Source: Amborella trichopoda (Eukaryota; Streptophyta; Magnoliopsida; Amborellales; Amborellaceae). Taken from it: a stretch of DNA of 64,000 nucleotides. The position numbers and the translations under genes are program-made. Shown here in pieces: positions 60,045 through 64,000 of the stretch. Location of the stretch: NCBI RefSeq assembly GCF_000471905.2, contig NW_006497600.1:1505887-1569886 (forward strand). The letters are read 5' to 3'. Under the pieces are notes generated by a model. The model searched no databases and had not been told where the DNA came from. It saw only the letters and a program-made list of their open reading frames with translations. Each line of letters begins with the position of its first letter. Positions within the stretch are counted from its first letter, which is position 1.

Positions 60045-60720
60045 TTATGTTTTTTGATGAATATGGGAAGTGTTTTTCTATTTTTCTTAATAATTTATTT
60101 TAATATAATTATGATTTTTTAATAAAATTATGTTTTTGATGAATATGAGAAGTGTTTTTCTATCAAGGTTTTTGAAATGATATGGAAAGAGTATTTAAAA
60201 GATCAGCCAATTTTTAAAAAAATCGGCCGACTAACTCCAGATCAGTCATTGGTGGATCCCGATCTGGCCTGATTCCACAGAGAGAGAGCGAGAGAGAGAG
60301 AGAGAGAGAGTTTTACAAAGGTGATATTAATTTCAAATCATCCCTCACATTTTGAGAAATGGATTTTTTAAAAAAATTCATTTTGCTTAGTAAAATTATG
60401 TTTTTTTAATCAATATGGGAAGTTTTTTTCTATATTGCTTAATAAAATTATATTTTAAATAAAATTGTATTTTATAATAAAAATTTATGTCTTTTGATGA
60501 ATATGAGAATTGTTTTTCTATTTTGCTTAACAAAATTATTATTTTTTATAAAATTATGGTTTTTTAATAAAATTATGTTTTATGATGAATATGGGAAGCG
60601 GTTTTCCATTTTGCTTAGTAAAATTATTTTTTGATAAAATTATGATTTTTTTATAAAATTATGTTTTATGATAAATATGGGAAGTGTTTTTCTATTTTGC
60701 TTAATAAAATTATTTATTTT
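60045..60720. repeat. AT-rich array with 85-91-bp period, interrupted
   Basis: The unit ttttgatgaatatgggaagtgtttttctattttgcttaataaaatta occurs around 60066, 60148, 60417, 60503, 60594 and 60679. A 230-bp block with cggccgac and a (GA)n run (60281-60310) separates the first two units from the rest. It is non-coding and satellite-like on a small scale. Confidence 0.8.
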
Positions 60721-61510
60721 TCAAATTATTTGTTCTACTGTTCTTATTTTTTGATAAAATCAATCCACAACATACTGATATGGATATGGTAAATACATAT
60801 AAGAACAATTGTGCATTGATTTTTCGTTTTGTTGCATTTCGTGAGATGTACTTTTGTGAAGTATGTCTTATTTATCTTCATCGAAAAGTATTGTATGAAT
60901 TATGCTTTATTTAACTATATAGGAGAGGTCCTTTCTATTTCTTGTCTTAATTAGTTGGCGTTTTTACTTGATTTAATAGCATCAAGCTACTTTTGTTATT
61001 TGTAAAAAAATGCATAAACTTTCATTCCTAACGTGAGCGATTTTCGTACAAAATAAACTAGAAGGTTTTTCATGTAAGGTTTGGAATGAACATGTTAATT
61101 CTTGGAAGAAGATGTTGCATGACAACAATATCTTCAAAAAATATCCTAAAATATTTTCATGTACCGGACCATAGTATGCAAATATTAATTTATAAAAAGT
61201 TGTTTCAATTTTTTTTTTCTTTGTAAGATAAATACCAAAAGTGTACCAGTAAGTCTTTGATCTTGGACAGGAAAAGAAGAAAAAGTTGTATCTAAGCACA
61301 TCTACTAATTCATCCACGAATATTGAATTGATGAATAAAAAGAAATTCAATATAATTCATAGATAATTGGAATGAATTATTTCTTGTCATTTTCATGTCC
61401 CTAGGAAAATTGGGGGAGCATGTGGGAATGGTTTATATGTTATAGCCCAACCGTCTGTCTAGGATAGTTTGACATAAATGGGTACAAAACCAAAACAAAT
61501 TCTAAATGTA

Positions 61511-62153
61511 TAGGGCTATACGGACTCGAACCGTAGACCTTCTCGGTAAACAGATCAAACTGATTATTATCAAAATGATTCGAACTGTTTCAAAAACCCA
61601 ACATGCACTTTTTTTGCTTTTGCATTGGGCTCTTTCATCAACTGATGGAAAGATTAGTTAGTCCACCATCTTTTTCTTTACAGAAAGATAACGATATGGT
61701 TCCATATGCTCCGTTTCCTTTTTTTTCTTCTGATCTGGGAGCAATACCAAAGTGTTTCAAAGGGTTACCTTTACGTAGGTCTGCTTCTGGCCTGGATCAA
61801 CCCTAATGAAGTCTTTATCGTTCCGCTGCAAGAGTCAAATATGATACTTCATACACCTCTTTGTTCATAGGACGAAAAGAGGTGTTATTTTGAGGTCCCC
61901 ATACTCATTAAGCCTAGCATTGAATGGGTTGGGTATTCACCTTATCAATTATCAAATCAATGATTGGTTCTATTTGGCTATAAAATATGACCAAACCTAA
62001 TATTTGTCAGGCAATTGTTCTTTCGTTTCCTAGAATCAATGGAGTAAGACATCAATCTCTCAGATCAATTCCCTTGATTGCATGATGGACTCCCCTGAAA
62101 AAGCATTGGCGCATGTGTAAACGAGGTGCTCTACCTAACTGAGCTATAGCCCT
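61511..62153 (-). tRNA. trnV-UAC: trnV-UAC, plastid type, split by a 569-nt group II intron (transferred copy)
   Basis: Exon 1 (62115-62153, 39 nt) and exon 2 (61511-61545, 35 nt) match the plastid valine tRNA, beginning AGGGCTATAGCTCAG and ending CGTATAGCCCTA. The intron length is that of the plastid gene. Its 5' end reads ATGCGCC where plastid copies have the group II GTGCG start, so splicing would fail even in a plastid. In the nucleus it is a pseudogene. An open frame at 61603-61806 is intron sequence. Confidence 0.92.
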
Positions 62154-62326
62154 ACCCTTGTCATAGACATCTTACCATATGGATCCTTTTTTGTCAAGAT
62201 GAATATTCCATGATTCAGACATGATAGCTCTGATCGGGTTCCTGCCAAAGGTCGGTATTGCTTAGAAGTAAGATTTCTTCTATAATCCTTTATGTGTACC
62301 ATCCTTTCTCTTTGTGATGATAAATA

Positions 62327-62399
62327 ACTTACTTAACCCAGTGGTTAGAGTATTGCTTTCATACGGCGGGTGTCATGGGTTCAAATTCAGTAGTAGGTA
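62327..62399 (+). tRNA. trnM-CAU: trnM-CAU (elongator), plastid type, transferred copy
   Basis: The 73-nt sequence matches plastid trnM, with CAT anticodon in TTTCATACGG and 3' end AGTAGGTA. Changes in the T arm (ATGGG against TTCAG) weaken pairing, and the acceptor stem has a T-G wobble. This copy is decaying and unlikely to work. Confidence 0.9.
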
Positions 62400-62591
62400 G
62401 AACTTATTAGGTACCGGAGTCAATGGCATCTAAGAAGTTTTTCTACCTTTTTTATTAATTTTGTATATTCAAACTATTCCCACCCCACTATTCTTGTTCA
62501 TTGTACCAGATTACCCTTGTTGTATCTAATTGACGAAATGAAATGGTGTATAAACAACACTTTTTTTATTCTAATGATACTTCGATTAGGA

Positions 62592-62848
62592 CTAAATAGC
62601 ATTGATAGCCTCTACTCGTGTCTTAGCTCGTCTAAGAGCTAAATTCGCCTCAATTGTTTGTCTCTTGCCCTCAGCTCTACTCAGGTTAGCTTCAGCTATT
62701 TCAAGAGTTTGCTGAGCTTCTTGCAGATCAATGTCACTACCCTTCTCTGCATCATTTACTAATATGGTTATTTCATTATTGCCTATTATGGCGAAACCAC
62801 CCATCAAAGCCATTGTTAACCATTGCTCCTGGAGGCGTATTTTGAGAA
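62592..62848 (-). pseudogene. atpE: atpE fragment, plastid ATP synthase epsilon subunit, C-terminal two thirds
   Basis: Minus-strand reading gives [40 protein letters not shown] and [15 protein letters not shown] before the stop at 62592. In plastids the protein is about 133 residues; roughly the first 50 are missing. The reading breaks near 62848, where sequence for the preceding part appears on the other strand. The remaining frame is open, so the transfer is not ancient. Confidence 0.93.
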
Positions 62849-62900
62849 TGCCTATTGCAACAGCTGTAGATATAAGTATTCTAAAAAGATGCCTAAGCAG
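62849..62900 (+). pseudogene. atpE: atpE fragment in opposite orientation, abutting the first
   Basis: The plus strand reads [18 protein letters not shown], which matches the epsilon-subunit segment [15 protein letters not shown] that should precede the minus-strand fragment. The two parts are therefore head to head and overlap in content (the ILxIRL part appears in both). A quasi-palindrome acagctgt lies inside the segment. Confidence 0.6.
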
Positions 62901-64000
62901 CTATGAATCGTGTCGATCTCCTTGGGTGTAGGACGGAGTCACCCTTCCTTCAGAAAGAAAGTAGTAGTAGGGTAAATTTGCCTATACCTATAATAGAGCC
63001 ATAGCCATTGCTCGGGTTGCTTCAAAGGTAAAGATATTAGCCGACCGGCTTACCGACGAACGGGAACTCCACGAGGATAGGATCTCCTAACCTAGTGGAT
63101 CACCCGAGGGTTTGAAGACCCAGATCAAAGTCTATGAGTTACATATTCCAAAGAACAAGCACAGGGTGGCTGCCAGCCCCTTGTCAGAAGTGAGGAGTTG
63201 TTGGTTAACAAATTCTTCCTCATGTATTGGCCCTGGTACACAGGGACAGGCAGTGAGCCGCTAAAGGGGTAACCGCAGAGGTGTTGAGCCTAATTCAAAC
63301 CCACCTGTAGTCACTATGCTGGGGGATGAGACGGAAACGACGAGCCCATTCGTCAACCATCCTGTGTAGCACGGTCACCGAGTTCAGCCATTTTGGAGAG
63401 TTTGTGTTTCGCCATCATGGTTTATGGAAAGACAGAAGGAGTGGTTCAATGCTTTTCCTCGTGTTTGCTTACCTCTTCTTTTCGGGTCTTCAGGATCTTT
63501 ATTAGCTGTGATGCCAGGGTCCGACTTGTGTATCAAATCTGTTGACTCGATGGTGAATCCACGTTCACTCTTAGTAGCTTTGTGTCAGGCCTCTCCTACT
63601 TTGGCAGAAAGACTTGAGGAGCATATTGTCGTCAATAAAGAGAAGTGAAAAAGAGAAAAGTAAGAAGTCAATCCGAGTAGAGTCAAGTAGTGATGCTGTC
63701 TGGTCTGTTGAGCGATCTTAATGGTCTTTGGCTCCCTTTGGCTCATAACCGAAATTCGCTATTGATTACTGGGAAATGAGGGTGTGCATCTAATGTCGAA
63801 GGCCTAGGATTATTCAGTGGGTGTTGCACATATTGAAACTTCTAACCAATCCATATCACTGAAAACATATCCAGCTGTGGTTCAGCCCTGAATCAGACAT
63901 GGAAGTTGCAGAGATCCTGGCTGCCCCCCGTCCAGTGTAAATAGCGCATTATGAGTCACTGGTAGCTATAGACCTCAAAGCAGCCATTCTCATAACTCAT
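62901..64000. other. Organelle-like DNA, probably mitochondrial (NUMT), no gene assigned
   Basis: The base composition is visibly more balanced than the AT-rich DNA to the left and lacks homopolymer runs. It is not the plastid atpB that would follow atpE. Its texture (words such as gagccgctaaaggggtaacc and gacgagcccattcg) resembles plant mitochondrial intron or spacer DNA, but I cannot name a gene. A 74-codon open frame at 63424-63648 has no recognised similarity. The junction beside a plastid fragment fits a mitochondrial genome that carries plastid inserts. Confidence 0.45.

Larger units (their letters stand above)
61450..62900. other. Plastid-derived DNA (NUPT, possibly via mitochondrion)
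   Basis: The order trnV-UAC (minus), trnM-CAU (plus), atpE (minus) with normal spacing is that of the land-plant plastome. Substitutions in all three, plus the loss of the atpE start, show that the copy is not functional. The left boundary near 61450 is an estimate. It is followed directly by non-plastid organelle-like sequence. Confidence 0.88.

Noticed and set aside
61603-61806. 67-codon open frame as a gene
   Set aside because: It lies entirely in the group II intron of the plastid-type trnV-UAC copy.

Overview
This is nuclear DNA of a flowering plant. Three lines of evidence support that: spliced plant gene families (SMC6, a WAT1-related transporter, a glutamate-receptor-like gene), many plant transposon remnants, and a block of plastid DNA with the gene order trnV-UAC, trnM-CAU, atpE. 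The species cannot be fixed from the window. Only two genes look intact where visible; most of the rest is AT-rich, transposon-derived sequence.

Layout. At 500-3871 (minus) lie the first four coding exons of SMC6, a DNA-repair ATPase; all splice sites keep frame and the gene runs off the left edge. At 5630-11390 is a Ty1/copia element with both LTRs, a tRNA-iMet primer site and a perfect 5-bp target duplication, but its gag/protease part lies on the opposite strand to its pol. From 11.4 to 23.3 kb there are only repeats: MITEs, two LINE 3' ends, an RTE-type LINE end, and a Mutator-like element packed with a GC-rich 94-bp tandem repeat. At 23533-30542 (plus) is a complete seven-exon gene for a 357-residue WAT1-related (EamA/nodulin MtN21) membrane transporter; its introns carry several MITEs. 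At 32360-39488 is a second copia element (minus), decayed, with a 1.9-kb solo LTR nested in its gag.

From 41.8 to 52.7 kb (minus) lie colinear remnants of one glutamate-receptor-like gene: the ligand-binding N-part, the pore part and the last membrane segment, with stops, frameshifts and a missing TM3/S2 exon. An 8-kb stretch between the first two pieces contains AT-rich repeats and a 795-bp assembly gap. A third, heavily decayed copia pol (52.85-56.46 kb) adjoins the upstream end of this pseudogene. From 56.5 to 61.4 kb there are AT-rich repeats, including an 85-91-bp periodic array. From about 61.45 kb to the right edge is organelle-derived DNA: first plastid, then sequence that looks mitochondrial.

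The genes do not form a pathway; plant genes stand alone. I see no operon, CRISPR, phage or evidence for a new molecular system. The most notable observations are structural: the strand-switched copia element, the organellar mosaic with a head-to-head atpE junction, 38-41-bp RTE insertions with their own target duplications, and an unusually large number of short direct tandem duplications of 30-170 bp.
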